From the NCBI GenBank assembly GCA_950097145.1, contig CATNCF010000019.1:1-54386 (forward strand): a DNA stretch of 54,386 nt. The letters are read 5' to 3'. The notes below the pieces were generated by a model, which did not search any database, was not told the DNA's origin, and was given only the letters and a program-made list of their open reading frames with translations. Of this stretch, positions 36,660 to 46,505 are shown in pieces. This DNA comes from an uncultured Lachnospiraceae bacterium (GTDB taxonomy: Bacteria; Bacillota; Clostridia; Lachnospirales; Lachnospiraceae). The position numbers and the translations under genes are program-made. Each line of letters opens with the position of its first letter. Position 1 is the first letter of the stretch.

Positions 36660-38912
36660 TCACATGCACACCCCCTTTAAGCTGCGTTTCTTCCGCTTCG
36701 GCGCGACTTTCCTCTCTGCAAATGAGAGAGCTGCCGTCATGATATTGGCGACAGCAAAATAAATTACTGCTGTCATTATCAGTGGAAAGAACGCCTCCAT
36801 GGTACGCGAGCGTATAATGTCGGATACTTTGGTCAGATCCTGTACAGCAATATATCCTACTACTGAAGTCATTTTTACCATGGAAATAAATTCGCCTTTC
36901 AACACAGGAATAAAATTTCTGGCCGCCTGGGGCAATACAATCTTAAAAAATGTCTGACCTTTCGTATAGCCCATAGCAAGGGCTGCCTCGCTTTGCCCCT
37001 TATCCACAGTTTCTATTCCTGTCCGCATCATCTCTGATGAATAGGCCGCAAAATTAATGGAAAATCCAATAACTGCAACCAGAATTTCAGAAATATCCAC
37101 CGAACCAAAAATTCCATAGTACAAAATCATCAGAAAGACTACAATAGGGGTTCCCTGAATCACACGAACAAAGACCGCCCCGAACCACTGAGTTGGCTTA
37201 CAACTGATCCGGCGCAGCATACATATCCCAAAGCCAAGGCACAGACCAAAAAATCCTGAAAAGACAGAAATCAATATGGTGACGCCAAGCCCCTGCAAAA
37301 TCAGCCGCCAGCGCCCCTCCACTACAAAAGTGCTTTGAAAGCTGTCTTCAAGATTTGCCCAGAAACCTTTTTCCTGCAATTCCCCATCCAAATCACGCAC
37401 CAGAAGTACCATAGCTGAGTCATAATGAGTATCTGCAAAGTCTACCCGCTTCGCTCGTTCTTCCGTGATGGAAAGACTTCCGCTGACCACATCCGCCTTC
37501 CCGCTTTCAAGGGCGGTTATCAGCGAAGCAAATTCACATGTTGTCATTTCCACCTTCCTATCCAGTTCACGTGCAATCAGAAGCAGCAGATCTATTTCAA
37601 GCCCTAAAGGTTCGCCGCTGTTTCCAAGATAAGTCATAGGCTCATGGGCGCCATCATAGTAGTACCGGATGGTTCCCTTATCCCCCGGCCAGTCCTGCTC
37701 CATTAATACCTTTATACTCTCATCCGCCCCAAGCCACTTTTCCTTTAAGGATGCGATTGTTCCGTCCTCTTTAAACTTTGCAATAACTTCATTAAACTGT
37801 TCCTGCAGAGGACTTCCCTTTGGAAAAGCATATCCATATTTATCCCGCACGACAGGTTCCTCAAAAATTTTCAGACCTTCATTTTTCGCTGCCGCAAGCT
37901 GTGCCAGCGGTTCATCCAACACCCCCGCATCCACACGATCTGCCTTAAGAGCCGCAACAATATCGGGAACAGAATTGTAATAGGAAAAGTCTTTTGCATC
38001 CGCAATTACTTCCTGTAAAAGTTTATCGTAGACCCCTCCGCTTAATGATGCAAACCTTGCTCCGGCAAAATCCGAGAGTGTCCCGTATTTTTTCTCCGTG
38101 CTGCCTTTCTGTTCCGACCTTACCATAACAGCAGTCACCGAAGGATAAACACAATCGGAAAATTCGATATGCCTGCGCCTTTCCTCGGTGGCATTTAAAT
38201 TCGCCATAATACAGTCAATATCGCCAGCCTCGGCCGCGGCAATAATTCCGTCATAGTCGTAAATCTTAATTTCCACTTCCGCATTCAGCCACGCTCCAAA
38301 ACGGTAAATCAGCTCCACATCATATCCGGTAAGAGTCGTTCCCTCATAGTAGCTGAACGGCTGAACCATCCCTGTGGTTCCCACCTTAATCTTACAGTCC
38401 GGCGTCTGCGGCGTCTGTATTTTGGGCATGGTTCCCTCCGCCCTGCTTACCCAGCGGTCATACATATCATCCAGCGTCCCCTCGGCTCTTGCTTCCGACA
38501 GAAACTGGTTCACTTTATCCTTTAAATTGTCAACCTGGCTTTTGGGTGAAATCCCCACAGCAACATCCATACTTTCTCCCAGGTTTTCCTCTAATATCTC
38601 CACATTCTCAAGACCGCTGGCAATGGCAAATTCCATCATTACCCGGTCATAAACAAACCCGTCCAGTTTTCCCTGGGAAATGGCAAGATACCCCGAAGAG
38701 TTGCCGGAAAATGTTTTATGCTCCGCCTCCGGCAGATATTTTTCCGCCATATACATGCCTGCCCCGCCTTCTGGAACACCAATCGTATAGGCCGGATTGT
38801 TGAGCTGTTCTATCAAAGTGATTTTTTCATTTTCTTTCCTTCCACATCCCCCAAGGCAAAGTATCGCTGAAAGGGCAAGTGTTAAAAGCGCCATTCTTTT
38901 TTGTAAAACCAT
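36660..38912 (-). CDS. Amino-acid ABC transporter: tandem substrate-binding domains fused to permease
   Basis: 750 residues; GlnP-like. Lipoprotein signal peptide ('ALSAILCLGGC'), a first binding domain of about 130 residues (incomplete, only the later lobe-type motifs), then a complete SBP_bac_3 domain ('IKVGTTGMVQPFSYYEGTTL', 'DGIIAAAEAGDIDCIMANLN'), and a further SBP segment ('EPMTYLGNSGEPLGLEIDLL', 'GSLSITEERAKRVDFADTHY') before the permease (from about 530). The permease has the EAA-type loop 'EAALAMGYTKGQTFFKIVLP'. Start: ATG 38912 with AGGTGAGG; an upstream in-frame ATG is unlikely. First gene of the operon. Substrate: probably a polar amino acid (family knowledge). Confidence 0.9.
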   Translation of the reverse strand: MVLQKRMALLTLALSAILCLGGCGRKENEKITLIEQLNNPAYTIGVPEGGAGMYMAEKYLPEAEHKTFSGNSSGYLAISQGKLDGFVYDRVMMEFAIASGLENVEILEENLGESMDVAVGISPKSQVDNLKDKVNQFLSEARAEGTLDDMYDRWVSRAEGTMPKIQTPQTPDCKIKVGTTGMVQPFSYYEGTTLTGYDVELIYRFGAWLNAEVEIKIYDYDGIIAAAEAGDIDCIMANLNATEERRRHIEFSDCVYPSVTAVMVRSEQKGSTEKKYGTLSDFAGARFASLSGGVYDKLLQEVIADAKDFSYYNSVPDIVAALKADRVDAGVLDEPLAQLAAAKNEGLKIFEEPVVRDKYGYAFPKGSPLQEQFNEVIAKFKEDGTIASLKEKWLGADESIKVLMEQDWPGDKGTIRYYYDGAHEPMTYLGNSGEPLGLEIDLLLLIARELDRKVEMTTCEFASLITALESGKADVVSGSLSITEERAKRVDFADTHYDSAMVLLVRDLDGELQEKGFWANLEDSFQSTFVVEGRWRLILQGLGVTILISVFSGFFGLCLGFGICMLRRISCKPTQWFGAVFVRVIQGTPIVVFLMILYYGIFGSVDISEILVAVIGFSINFAAYSSEMMRTGIETVDKGQSEAALAMGYTKGQTFFKIVLPQAARNFIPVLKGEFISMVKMTSVVGYIAVQDLTKVSDIIRSRTMEAFFPLIMTAVIYFAVANIMTAALSFAERKVAPKRKKRSLKGVCM

Positions 38913-38962
38913 TTTCCTCACCTTTCGTCTGACATAATCCCTCTGTTTCGGCACAGAATTTC

Positions 38963-38970
38963 TATAATTA
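38963..38970 (-). promoter_or_regulatory. Possible -10 box of the transporter operon
   Basis: TATAAT on the minus strand just upstream of the first gene of the operon; no clear -35 partner was found at 17 bases. Confidence 0.3.
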
Positions 38971-39050
38971 TAGCAGATAAGAATTTTGTTTTGGCGGGTA
39001 TGGGATGATTTGTATTTTTTGGGGTATAATTTGTTATATTACTCCGGCGG

Positions 39051-39284
39051 TTAAATATCTGCAAGAACAACCGTAATAAGCTGTGTAATTCCAGACAGAA
39101 TTAAATCTGCATGTAAGGTTCTTTCGTTTTGTGTCCTGCGGTTGGCAATACCAAAAGAATCTTTTACCTGATGGATGGAACGTTCCACGGTTGTCCAGAT
39201 TTTGTATTTTTCATCCCATTCTGCGGTATTCCGTACAGTACCAGGATAGGCACGTAAGTTTTTTGGGGGACAGATATAGATCAT
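39051..39284 (-). pseudogene. DDE transposase C-terminal fragment
   Basis: The C-terminal 77 residues resemble IS1182-like transposases: 'WDEKYKIWTTVERSIHQVKD' with the catalytic-region Glu, then 'NERTLHADLILSGITQL'. All upstream parts are missing. It has no ribosome site and marks an old insertion between the transporter operon and the sialidase-like gene. Confidence 0.6.
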
Positions 39285-39310
39285 ACGACCACATTTTGAA
39301 TTCGTGCAGG

Positions 39311-39478
39311 GAGGCTTATGATTTTGCGTGGAAATCTTCCAACAAGAAATACGCTGCAGTCAATCGTAAGGGTAAGGTATTTACGAAGAAAGCAGGAAAG
39401 GGCAAAAAAGTACAAATTACCGCGTCGTCCACAGATGGCACGAAGAAAAAGGCAGTGATAACAATTTCCATTAAATAA
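39311..39478 (+). pseudogene. Big_2 (bacterial Ig-like) domain fragment of a lost surface protein
   Basis: Open frame ending in TAA that reads 'FAWKSSNKKYAAVNRKGKV', 'FTKKAGKGKKVQITASSTDG' and 'AVITISIK', the C-terminal half of a Big_2 domain as seen at the end of the sialidase-like protein downstream. The rest of the gene is absent, replaced by the transposase fragment on the left. Confidence 0.6.
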
Positions 39479-39483
39479 CGTGG

Positions 39484-39529
39484 TAAGAGAAGCCTCCGCG
39501 GAGAGCAATTCACGCGGTGGCTTCTCTTA
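39484..39529 (+). terminator. Hairpin after the Big_2 fragment
   Basis: TAAGAGAAGCC (39484-39494) pairs with GGCTTCTCTTA (39519-39529), with an inner CCGCG/CGCGG stem. The T tract is weak. Confidence 0.6.
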
Positions 39530-39637
39530 TGTTAATTTGGAAACAATTTTATAGGATCAAGTAATTTTATTCTATATGTGACTTCTTCTCTTGGGTGTAA
39601 AATAAACTTACATATAAAAAAGCAGAGGAGGAAATTT

Positions 39638-42600
39638 ATGCAAAAGTGGAAGAAAGTTTTGTCAGGCTTTTTAGCAGGCGTTATGATTTTAGAATGCGGC
39701 CTGGCAGCAAAACCAATGCAGGCGCAGGCAGAAGCGCAGACCGAAAGCGCGGCGCCGGGGACTGTCTACAGGGTGTACAGTTCCTTTAAGGATGGGACGG
39801 AACTCGGTGATATAGGAGTAGATCCGGAATTTGGAAATGAACATCCGGTAACTCTGAATACCTCTACTTCTCCCAGAGTGATTGAGCTGCAGTACCAGCA
39901 GGTTTCAGCAGATAACGGCAAGATGCTTGCCACCTTTGAATGCAACCGCCTGCCAAAAACGGATAAGGCGTTAGTGGCGGCAAGGCAGGAAAATGGGGAT
40001 AATATTAATGAAAATTTGTCTTCTTTTCCCATTTATGAGAGTATCGACGGCGGAAGGACATGGGGAGCCGGAGAAGCGGAAAAGCCCGCAAGGGGAGAGA
40101 ATTATGTACCCGTAGGTTATGTGCAGAATCAGAATTCTGACAGTGGCACAGTGGGAATGAGAAACTGCCCGCAAATCTATGAGATGCCGGAAACAGTAGG
40201 AAACCTGGCCAAAGGAACCATTATCTGCGCAGGCAATTCCATAGAAGCGGGAACCAACGGCGCAGGTGCAAGCGCAGCCCAGAGTACAAAGACCAACCTG
40301 GATCTGTGTATTTCTACCGATTTAGGAAGAAACTGGACACATCACAGTACCATTGTTGGCCCCATAGATGGAGAATGCATCTTGCTCCATAATACAGTTT
40401 GGGAACCGTTTTTTGTAACTTTTGACGGGAAGTTATACTGCTTCTATTCCGATGAAGCATTTGACGATACCACAGATCAGGATATTTCCTATGTGGTATA
40501 CGATGGAACCAATTGGTCTAAAAAACGCCGGATTATCTATAGCGCGGGACAGAGACCTGGAATGCCAATTGTATCCCAGTTAGAAGATGGCCGTTTCATG
40601 CTCACCTATGAAATTGAAGGCGGCGGCGGACTTGGTTCTGGATATATCCTTTCTGCAGCAAATGATCTGACAAAATGGTATGATGCAGACGGAAATTTAA
40701 AAGATACAGTAAACGGGGAATTTGTAGCCCATAACACAGCAAAAGTTGTAAATGGCAGCGGAGCTCCTTACAATATTACCACAGATAAGAAAACAGTTCT
40801 CTATAACAATACATCCTTGGGACAGATTTGGGCAAACAGCAGTAAGAAACCGGATGAAGAAGGCGCGTTCTGGAGATATTACCATACAGGAATTACCAGC
40901 GCATACAACAGACAGATTCTTCAGTTGGCCAATAAGAATATTTTTGTAATTGCAGGTACGGCTTCCGGCGTAGAGTGCGTGGCCTTAGACTACGAGATGG
41001 ATACTGAGAAGACAGGTTATCTCCAGAGTAAGATTGCTTCTCCCGACGGGAAGGATACATATCTTGCTTATAATAATTCTCCATTGTTCGTCTGGACTGG
41101 AGTAGATGGACATGCAGAGCCAAACCAGTATTATGAATTCCAGGAAATTGAAGACGGCGTTTACATTTTAGTAAGCACCAATAATGGCAAGGCGGTCGGT
41201 GTGGAGACTACAGAAGCAGGAAGCAAAGTAAATACTTTTGCTAAGAATGTAGCTGACGTTAAGCAGCACTGGGTATTTGAAGAAGTCGCTGACGGATATT
41301 ACAGAGTAAAAAATATTGGTTCAGATTTATATTTAACCTCTCCCAGAACCCAGCCAAGCGATGCTATGGATATGAATCTGACCATGGAAGAGAGACAGGA
41401 ATCTGATTCTCAGCTTTGGAAATCAGACGTAACCTTTAAGAAATCAGAAGACGAGAGCGGGAAAAAGAGATTTAAAGTTACCTTGAAAGAAGATGAAGGC
41501 GTTGAAGTGACAGCGGCTGCGTCCGTAGTAGAAGGAAGAGATTTGAATCTTCAGATTACCAAGAAAGAAGGCTGCAAATCCATTGATAAAGTATTAATTA
41601 ATGGGGAAGAGAAGCAGTTTACTCTTGCAAATGGAATCGCAACTGTGAAGGTGGAAAATGTCCAGGCGGATTTGAACATAGAAGTAAAAGCTACCCTGGA
41701 AGATTATTTTGTCAGTGTACCCACCAATAAGCATCATGGAAGAAACCAGTGCCTGTCACCCAGAGTGGTAGAGGCCCTGGACGGCAAGTTATACTGTACC
41801 TTTGAGAGCGCCGTTGCATCCGAAGCGGCAGGCGGTGAATTCGTATTTCCAATTTATGAAAGTGAAGACAAAGGCAAGACATGGAAAAAGGTTGGAGAAG
41901 TTGTAAACGACGATACGGTACATCCAGACGCATGGTATAAGGTATCATACAAGAATGGAGTGCCGGATACTGCAGAAAAGACAGAAGCAGGAACGGAAGG
42001 AGCAATCTGCCATCCGTGGAGTATGCACAACTGCCCGCAGCTCTTTGTACTTCCGGAAGATATGGGAGATTTGAAGAAAGGAACGCTGCTCTGCGCAGGA
42101 GACGCCGTTACCATTGAAAAAGATGCAAAACAGGTGTCAGACGCTGGCTACGGCGGACTGTGGGATACTTCCCTGGATCTGTATTACAGTACAGACGCAG
42201 GAAGAAGCTGGAAATTCTTAAATACCATTGCAACAGGCGGAGATAATCCGAGAAATATCATGGGATATGACCCGGTATGGGAGCCGTTCTTCCTGTACCA
42301 TGATAACCAGTTAATTTGCTACTATTCTGATGAAACAGATGTGAACGGCCAGACACTGGTACATAAGATTATGAAGGATGGAAAGACCTGGAGCGAGAAG
42401 ACAAATGACGTTAAGTTTGATTGGAAACTGGGTGCAAGACCAGGAATGCCGATTGTTGCACCTATGGAAAATGGTCAGTGGATCATGGTATATGAAGGTG
42501 TAGGTACAAGTAATCCAATTAATACTTATTATAAAATTGCAGATGATCCTTACAATTGGAATCCTTCAGAACAGGGAGATCCGCTTCCGGGGCTTAATGG

Positions 42601-44500
42601 TGTTTATGGCGGAGCGCCCTATGTATACACTTTGCAGGACGGAAGAGTAGTGGCAGGTACGGGTTCTATTTCAGAAGTATTTATTAATACTAAAAAGGAT
42701 TGCACAGGCGCATGGATTCCTTATGAGACAGAAGCAATTGATGGTTATAATAGATGTTATCTGCAGCTCTCAACAGGTGAATTTCTAATTAACGGAAGCA
42801 AAGGATTTAACCAGCAGAACAACTATATCTATGTGAAATCCCTGAATCCTGATGTGGATTTGAAAGAAAAAGAAGAAATAAAATCTTCCTACTATATTAC
42901 CAGCAAGTCAAATGAAGAAGTGGTAGGAACCAGCGCAGGTTCTCTTGAAAATGGTTCAGGAATTATGACGTGGACCAATGAGATTAGCTCCAGGAACCAG
43001 ATGTGGATGCCCCTTGTCCAGGAAGATGGAAGCTATGTAATTAAGAATTTTGCTTCCGGAAGACTTCTTTCTGTAAAAGAAGATGGGACATTGGTTCAGC
43101 TTGATGAAGTGAAAGAGGCGGGAGACGCCCAGACAAGGCAGCGTTGGGCCATTGTTAAGAAAGAAGACGGTTCTTTCACAGTGCAGAGCAAGGCTAATGA
43201 TAAATATCTGAGTGCAGAGGCAGATCATGCGGCGGTTCTGGCAGATTCTGCAGACGGAGCAGCCCAGGCATGGACATTTGAACGTTTGGGAGACAGCACT
43301 CCAGAATTTGGAAAAGACGTGGAACAGGCTCCTGTTTACAAGGTAACATGCGAGCCTGCAGCAAACGGAGCGGTGACTGCAGACAAGGAAAAAGCAGAAA
43401 AGGGAAGCAGCGTAACTTTTACCATTACTCCTGCACAGGGATATACCGTGAAAGACGTTCTGGTAAATGGAGCATCTGTAGGTAAGGTAACTACTTATAC
43501 ATTAGAAAATATTTCCGCAGATGTGAAAGTAAGCGCAGAATTTGAAAAAGAAGCAGCAGCAGAGACGAAGTACAGCATTACCATTGAGAAGGCTGAAAAT
43601 GGAACTGTAACTGCAGATAAGACACAGGCAGAAAAAGGCGGCAGCGCAGTGATTACCGTAACTCCTGCACAGGGATATGTCATCAAAGATATTCTGGTAA
43701 ATGGGAAATCCGTAGGCAAAACAAGTCCTTACACCATTAAGGATATTACCGCTGATGTAAAGGTGAGCGCTGTATTTGAAAAACAGTCGTCCACAACTCC
43801 AGACCCAGGAACACAAGATCCGGGGACACAGGATCCAGGTACGCAAAATCCGGGAACAACTGTTCCTACGCCTGGGCAGATTGAGAACAACAACCCAGGT
43901 CTTCCGAATGGAAATTCAGAAGAGTCCAGAGGTTCCAAATTTGCAAGCCTGGCTGCACGGGCAACGAAGTCCACAAAGAATTCCAATAAACTTCAGTGGA
44001 CCAAGGTAAAAGGCGCAGACGGATACATTGTATTGGGCAACCAATGCGGCAAGAACAAAAAATTCAAGACCATTAAAGTTATTAACAAAAATAAGACTGT
44101 TTCCTTTACCCATAAGAAACTGAAAAAGGGAACGTATTACAAGTACATTGTTCAGGCGTACAAGATGGAGAAAGGCAAACTGAAGATTGTTGCTACTTCC
44201 AAGACCATCCATACAGCAACTGCCGGTGGAAAAGTTGGAAATGCAAAATCTTTGAAAGTGAATAAGTCCAAAGTTACCTTGGCTAAGAAGGGTAAGAAAT
44301 TTACCATCAAGGCAAAAGAAGTCAAGAAAGATAAGACCATCAAACGCCACCGCAAGGTATCCTATGAGTCAACCAACACCAAGGTTGCAGCAGTAAACAG
44401 CAAAGGCGTTATCACAGCAAAGAAGAAAGGAACTTGTTACATCTATGCGTATGCACAGAACGGCGTCTTCAAAAAGATTAAAGTTACTGTAAAGAAATAA
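39638..44500 (+). CDS. Giant secreted sialidase-fold protein with two BNR propellers and lectin-like domains
   Basis: 1,620 residues. Signal peptide (1-31, cut after AQA). First propeller (about 45-430) with Asp boxes 'SIDGGRTW' and 'STDLGRNW'; a ricin-type lectin-like domain (about 460-580); an InlB-like module (about 610-690); a second propeller (about 700-1075) with 'SEDKGKTW' and 'STDAGRSW'; a second ricin-like domain (about 1080-1215); two InlB-B repeats (about 1231-1302 and 1309-1380); a PGTQD repeat linker; an FN3-like domain; a Big_2 domain. The GH33 sialidase RIP motif is not visible, so a sialidase activity is not certain; GH93-type arabinanase is another possibility. There is no LPXTG sorting signal. 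Start: ATG 39638, AGGAGGAAA upstream. No close neighbour shares its domains. Confidence 0.85.
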   Translation: MQKWKKVLSGFLAGVMILECGLAAKPMQAQAEAQTESAAPGTVYRVYSSFKDGTELGDIGVDPEFGNEHPVTLNTSTSPRVIELQYQQVSADNGKMLATFECNRLPKTDKALVAARQENGDNINENLSSFPIYESIDGGRTWGAGEAEKPARGENYVPVGYVQNQNSDSGTVGMRNCPQIYEMPETVGNLAKGTIICAGNSIEAGTNGAGASAAQSTKTNLDLCISTDLGRNWTHHSTIVGPIDGECILLHNTVWEPFFVTFDGKLYCFYSDEAFDDTTDQDISYVVYDGTNWSKKRRIIYSAGQRPGMPIVSQLEDGRFMLTYEIEGGGGLGSGYILSAANDLTKWYDADGNLKDTVNGEFVAHNTAKVVNGSGAPYNITTDKKTVLYNNTSLGQIWANSSKKPDEEGAFWRYYHTGITSAYNRQILQLANKNIFVIAGTASGVECVALDYEMDTEKTGYLQSKIASPDGKDTYLAYNNSPLFVWTGVDGHAEPNQYYEFQEIEDGVYILVSTNNGKAVGVETTEAGSKVNTFAKNVADVKQHWVFEEVADGYYRVKNIGSDLYLTSPRTQPSDAMDMNLTMEERQESDSQLWKSDVTFKKSEDESGKKRFKVTLKEDEGVEVTAAASVVEGRDLNLQITKKEGCKSIDKVLINGEEKQFTLANGIATVKVENVQADLNIEVKATLEDYFVSVPTNKHHGRNQCLSPRVVEALDGKLYCTFESAVASEAAGGEFVFPIYESEDKGKTWKKVGEVVNDDTVHPDAWYKVSYKNGVPDTAEKTEAGTEGAICHPWSMHNCPQLFVLPEDMGDLKKGTLLCAGDAVTIEKDAKQVSDAGYGGLWDTSLDLYYSTDAGRSWKFLNTIATGGDNPRNIMGYDPVWEPFFLYHDNQLICYYSDETDVNGQTLVHKIMKDGKTWSEKTNDVKFDWKLGARPGMPIVAPMENGQWIMVYEGVGTSNPINTYYKIADDPYNWNPSEQGDPLPGLNGVYGGAPYVYTLQDGRVVAGTGSISEVFINTKKDCTGAWIPYETEAIDGYNRCYLQLSTGEFLINGSKGFNQQNNYIYVKSLNPDVDLKEKEEIKSSYYITSKSNEEVVGTSAGSLENGSGIMTWTNEISSRNQMWMPLVQEDGSYVIKNFASGRLLSVKEDGTLVQLDEVKEAGDAQTRQRWAIVKKEDGSFTVQSKANDKYLSAEADHAAVLADSADGAAQAWTFERLGDSTPEFGKDVEQAPVYKVTCEPAANGAVTADKEKAEKGSSVTFTITPAQGYTVKDVLVNGASVGKVTTYTLENISADVKVSAEFEKEAAAETKYSITIEKAENGTVTADKTQAEKGGSAVITVTPAQGYVIKDILVNGKSVGKTSPYTIKDITADVKVSAVFEKQSSTTPDPGTQDPGTQDPGTQNPGTTVPTPGQIENNNPGLPNGNSEESRGSKFASLAARATKSTKNSNKLQWTKVKGADGYIVLGNQCGKNKKFKTIKVINKNKTVSFTHKKLKKGTYYKYIVQAYKMEKGKLKIVATSKTIHTATAGGKVGNAKSLKVNKSKVTLAKKGKKFTIKAKEVKKDKTIKRHRKVSYESTNTKVAAVNSKGVITAKKKGTCYIYAYAQNGVFKKIKVTVKK

Positions 44501-44508
44501 TAAAAATG

Positions 44509-44536
44509 CCCCGGCAGTCTTCTGCCGGGGTATTTC
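44509..44536 (+). terminator. Terminator of the sialidase-fold gene
   Basis: Stem CCCCGGCAG (44509-44517) / CTGCCGGGG (44522-44530), loop TCTT, followed by TATTTC. The next gene starts 22 bases later. Confidence 0.75.
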
Positions 44537-44558
44537 AAAATAAAAGGAGGAACAATGT

Positions 44559-46505
44559 ATGAGATCATATCATGTGGCAAAAAACGGAAGCGATTATGGA
44601 CTGGGGACAAAGGAACAGCCGTTTCTGACCATCTCAAAGGCGGCGCAGGAGGCGCTGCCAGGGGACAAAGTCATTGTCCACGAGGGAGAATACCGGGAGT
44701 GGGTGAAGCCTGTACATGGAGGAAACAGCAGTATTGACCGGATTGAATATATTGCGGCAGAAGGAGAACGGGCAGTGATTAAAGGCTCCGAGCGGATTAC
44801 AAACTGGGAGAATGTAGCGGGCAGTGTCTGGAAGGTGACACTGGAAAATACATTTTTTGGTGATTACAATCCTTATGCGGAAATTTTGGGCGGGGACTGG
44901 TTTATTTACCCGGCAGACAATTCCCTTCATGCAGGAGATGTATACCTGAATGGAAAATCTTTTTATGAAGCAAAATCTTTAGAGGAAGTAAAGAATCCCG
45001 TCCGCCGGGAATATGGGGTAAATCCGCCCTGGACCAAACACCCGGAACCCCTTCTGCACCCGGAAGATACCGTATACCAGTGGTATGCCCAGGTGGATGA
45101 GAAACAGACCGTTATTTATGCGAACTTCCAGGGGAAAAATCCCAATGAAGAATTAACAGAAATTAATGTGCGGAAATGCTGTTTCTATCCAGAGAAAACA
45201 GGGATTAACTATATTACGCTGCGTGGTTTTGAGATCGCACAGGCGGCATGTCCTTGGACGCCGCCCACAGCAGATCAGCCGGGTATGGTGGGACCGAATT
45301 GGAGCAAAGGATGGATCATTGAGGATAACATTCTTCATGACGCCAAGTGCAGTGCTGTCAGCCTGGGCAAAGAAGCGTCTACCGGGCATAATCTCTGTAC
45401 CAGATTCCATAAGAAACCCGGCTATCAGTACCAGATGGAAGCAGTGTTTCTGGGAAGGCAGATTGGCTGGAGCAAAGAACGGATAGGTTCCCATGTTGTA
45501 AGGAACAATGAGATCTATGACTGCGGACAGAACGGCATTGTGGGACATATGGGGTGCGCGTTCAGTGAAATCAGCGGCAACCATATTTATAATATTGCCG
45601 TAAAACATGAATTTTTCGGGTATGAGATTGCAGGCATTAAGCTTCATGCGGCCATCGACGTTCAGATTATCCACAACAACATCCATAACAGCACCCTGGG
45701 CACCTGGCTGGACTGGCAGGCACAGGGCACAAGAGTAAGCCGGAATCTTTATTACAACAATGACAGAGATCTCATGGTGGAAGTGACCCATGGCCCTTAT
45801 CTGGTGGACAATAATATTTTCGCTTCCGAGTATAATTTTGACAATATTGCCCAGGGCGGCGCTTATATCCAGAATCTGTGCTGCGGAAGCATGAGGCGGG
45901 AGCCGGTGCCGGACCGCGCCACGCCTTATCATTTTCCGCATAGCACCGAAGTGGCAGGCGTTGCCCTGGTTTACAGCGGAGATGACCGGATTTACCAGAA
46001 TATATTCCTGAAAGGAGAACAGGCATTTACAGAACAATCCACGTATGGTACGGAAGGCTATCATGGGCATGTAACCTCTATAGAAGAATATATGGATACC
46101 GTAGCGTCCCTTGGGAATGAAGATCATGAGCAGTTTGCCAAGGTGCCCCAGCCAGTATATATTAATGAGAATGTCTATCTGAAAGGCGCTAAACCCTTCG
46201 ACCGGGAGGAAAATCCATATGTCAGCAGCCATGATCCCAATGTCCGGCTGGCAGAAGAAGGTGAAGAAGTTTACCTTGAAATTCAAGTAGAACAGGAAAT
46301 GCTTGAAGTACAGACCAGTCAGTATGGCACAGGAACTCTTGGAACGCCCAGGATTACCGAGGCATTGTATGAGAATCCAGAGGGGACGCCCCTTATGCTT
46401 GACAGGGATTATTATGGGAACTCCAGGGATGGAAAGCAGTATGTGGGTCCGTTTGCAGATTTGAAGGCGGGGGAAAACCGCTTTAAGGTCTGGGAAAGCA
46501 GGTAA
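44559..46505 (+). CDS. Right-handed parallel beta-helix protein, probable glycoside hydrolase
   Basis: 648 residues, no signal peptide, so cytoplasmic. The N-terminus 'HVAKNGSDYGLGTKEQPFLT' and 'AAQEALPGDKVIVHEGEYRE' is the entry strand of beta-helix enzymes (DUF1565 type). The middle repeats N-rich coils ('VVRNNEIYDCGQNGIVGHMG' and 'IIHNNIHNSTLGTWLDWQA'). The C-terminus 'YYGNSRDGKQYVGPFADLKA' resembles GH141-type enzymes. A tentative role is cleavage of oligosaccharides imported after degradation by the secreted protein; a binding lipoprotein gene follows. Start: ATG 44559 after AAAGGAGG (an overlapping ATG at 44555 leads to a short frame). Confidence 0.75.
   Translation: MRSYHVAKNGSDYGLGTKEQPFLTISKAAQEALPGDKVIVHEGEYREWVKPVHGGNSSIDRIEYIAAEGERAVIKGSERITNWENVAGSVWKVTLENTFFGDYNPYAEILGGDWFIYPADNSLHAGDVYLNGKSFYEAKSLEEVKNPVRREYGVNPPWTKHPEPLLHPEDTVYQWYAQVDEKQTVIYANFQGKNPNEELTEINVRKCCFYPEKTGINYITLRGFEIAQAACPWTPPTADQPGMVGPNWSKGWIIEDNILHDAKCSAVSLGKEASTGHNLCTRFHKKPGYQYQMEAVFLGRQIGWSKERIGSHVVRNNEIYDCGQNGIVGHMGCAFSEISGNHIYNIAVKHEFFGYEIAGIKLHAAIDVQIIHNNIHNSTLGTWLDWQAQGTRVSRNLYYNNDRDLMVEVTHGPYLVDNNIFASEYNFDNIAQGGAYIQNLCCGSMRREPVPDRATPYHFPHSTEVAGVALVYSGDDRIYQNIFLKGEQAFTEQSTYGTEGYHGHVTSIEEYMDTVASLGNEDHEQFAKVPQPVYINENVYLKGAKPFDREENPYVSSHDPNVRLAEEGEEVYLEIQVEQEMLEVQTSQYGTGTLGTPRITEALYENPEGTPLMLDRDYYGNSRDGKQYVGPFADLKAGENRFKVWESR

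Noticed and set aside
43795..43865. Tandem repeats as a CRISPR-like array
   Set aside because: In-frame repeats encode a PGTQD linker of the secreted protein; no spacers.
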